The notes under the pieces were generated by a model. That model was given only the letters and a program-made list of their open reading frames with translations. It was not told where the DNA came from and did not search any database. DNA of 8,017 nt from Bacteroidota bacterium (lineage in GTDB: Bacteria > Bacteroidota > Bacteroidia > Chitinophagales > Saprospiraceae): the NCBI GenBank assembly GCA_018969455.1, contig JAGWYI010000173.1:1-8017 (forward strand), written 5' to 3'. The first letter of the stretch is position 1; each line of letters opens with the position of its first letter. A program made the translations under genes and the position numbers. Shown here one piece after another: positions 6,850-8,017 of this stretch.

Positions 6850-6873
6850 CAATGTTTTGCTCGTCGAAAGCTA

Positions 6874-8017
6874 TCAATTTGTTTTCATTAACTTTTCAAT
6901 TTGGATCAATTGGTCTTTTTCATAAATGTGTACGATGTAGATACCATCCCTCAAAAACGACAGGTCTGCATATGGGTTTAAATGGTGCTTTTCGTGGATC
7001 AATACACCGCTTAAGTCGTAAACCTTCATATAGCAATCCATACAATCTTTGACCTTTAACCTTCCAGAAGTTGGATTTGGACTAATAACCGATCTTTTTT
7101 GAAAAAAAATCGGATAGGTGCGGTCGCTGTTTGCGCAAATGGTGTCAATACATCCATCAACAGAAATTTTTAAGACCCATCCAAAATCTCTGTTTTCCAC
7201 ATTTGATGTACTGCGGGCGGATCCAACCACAAAGACGCTACCGCCGGGTAATGTAACAACACCGACAAGATTTTCATCATAACCATGCTTAGGATCGAAG
7301 ATGAAAGTATCTCTCCTACTCCAAATAATATCACCATCTGATGAAAACTTAAAAGTTGAAGGTGTTGTGTTCAACGGATAAAAGTTCGAATAAGAAAATC
7401 TTTCACGGCTAATACCTACCCAATTTCCATCAGAACTTGGCTGAACATCTATGATGTAATTTCCAAAATAAGATTTAGTACCGATGTATTTTTCCCAAAC
7501 CACATCATTCATATCTTTACCGGTGCGCACTAACTTTGTGCGTGTACCAAATTCATCTTTATTTAGAATATTAAAGTCTGCTGCTCCAAATAACCATCCA
7601 TCTTCCATAGGCTTTAATCCAGTAATGTAAGAATTGTGGTTAAATGGTCCTTCCTGGCTAGATAATACATTTCCCAGGCTGTCCATTTCTACCAACCAAG
7701 GATGCGACCAAGTTCCATATTCGTAAAAAGGAGCGGTAGCACGACCGTATGTTTTTGCCCCTCCAAATACAAAATGATTATCGTTAATTTTTATCAGGGT
7801 TCTAATATAAAATCGATTGTCTGGGTCATTATAGGCATGCACCCATTTTTTGTTTCCTGCCTTATCCACATTCATTACGAAGGCTTTTGGCGCATTTATG
7901 TATCCCGATCCGGCTAAAAAAAAGCCATTGTCATATTCCACAACCTTATTTATCTCTCTAGAATAATAACCTTCGGGTTCGGCATATTCCTTATAAATTA
8001 AGATCTCCCCTTCTTTT
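6874..8017 (-). CDS. T9SS cargo protein with propeller-like repeats, 5' end outside window
   Basis: The frame stays open from the right edge to the TGA at 6874 (380 codons); the GTG at 7941 is only an internal codon, because in-frame protein-like sequence (KEYAEPEGYYSREINKVVEY) continues upstream. The body has repeated units such as NGFFLAGSGY, FVFGGAKTYG, GWLFGAADF and VFVVGSARS, each followed by a segment like WLVEMDSLGNVL or WVLKISVDGC. This pattern is typical of beta-propeller-like narrative proteins in Bacteroidota. The last 75 or so residues are a T9SS type A sorting domain: SPNPTSG (7063-7083), KVYDLSGVLIHEK, then LRDGIYIVHIYEKDQLIQIE and a short basic tail. It is therefore exported across the outer membrane and anchored or released by T9SS, with its ligand unknown. 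No catalytic motif was seen. Confidence 0.88.
   Translation of the reverse strand, partial: KEGEILIYKEYAEPEGYYSREINKVVEYDNGFFLAGSGYINAPKAFVMNVDKAGNKKWVHAYNDPDNRFYIRTLIKINDNHFVFGGAKTYGRATAPFYEYGTWSHPWLVEMDSLGNVLSSQEGPFNHNSYITGLKPMEDGWLFGAADFNILNKDEFGTRTKLVRTGKDMNDVVWEKYIGTKSYFGNYIIDVQPSSDGNWVGISRERFSYSNFYPLNTTPSTFKFSSDGDIIWSRRDTFIFDPKHGYDENLVGVVTLPGGSVFVVGSARSTSNVENRDFGWVLKISVDGCIDTICANSDRTYPIFFQKRSVISPNPTSGRLKVKDCMDCYMKVYDLSGVLIHEKHHLNPYADLSFLRDGIYIVHIYEKDQLIQIEKLMKTN

Overview
The window most likely comes from a Bacteroidota chromosome, and a Saprospiraceae-like marine or sludge lineage would fit. The evidence is a C-terminal type IX secretion (T9SS) sorting domain, a large exported PKD plus beta-helix protein, signal peptides ending in AQ, no convincing Shine-Dalgarno sequences, and three exact matches to the Bacteroidota -7 promoter element TAnnTTTG. 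The lineage is inferred from these traits; no taxonomic search was possible.

Layout. Positions 1-2691 (minus strand) hold most of a large exported protein: signal peptide, carbohydrate-binding-like N-terminus, a cysteine-rich PKD domain, a long parallel beta-helix and a helical segment that runs off the left edge. A 677-bp AT-rich intergenic region (2692-3368) separates it from the divergent gene prpE (3369-5267, plus strand), a complete propionyl-CoA synthetase. Directly after prpE lies an array of four 43-bp double-hairpin cores joined by three identical 12-bp linkers (5281-5488). It abuts the first 29 codons of a minus-strand gene resembling the DUF1905 family, whose remainder is missing. 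Further right, all on the minus strand, are a small lipoprotein (5660-6049), a very regular long hairpin that is probably a terminator (6103-6171), a secreted protein of unknown function (6188-6805), and the 3' part of a T9SS cargo protein with propeller-like repeats (6874 to the right edge).

How the genes relate. Only prpE has a clear metabolic role, activation of propionate to propionyl-CoA, and no other propionate gene is visible, so it looks like a stand-alone unit with its own promoter. Three of the four other intact or partial genes encode exported proteins and the fourth a lipoprotein; they appear to be separately transcribed rather than one operon. The most unusual element is the double-hairpin array. 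Its right end coincides with the end of a hairpin and with the breakpoint in the DUF1905-like gene, which suggests it arrived by insertion or grew by slippage or recombination and destroyed that gene.
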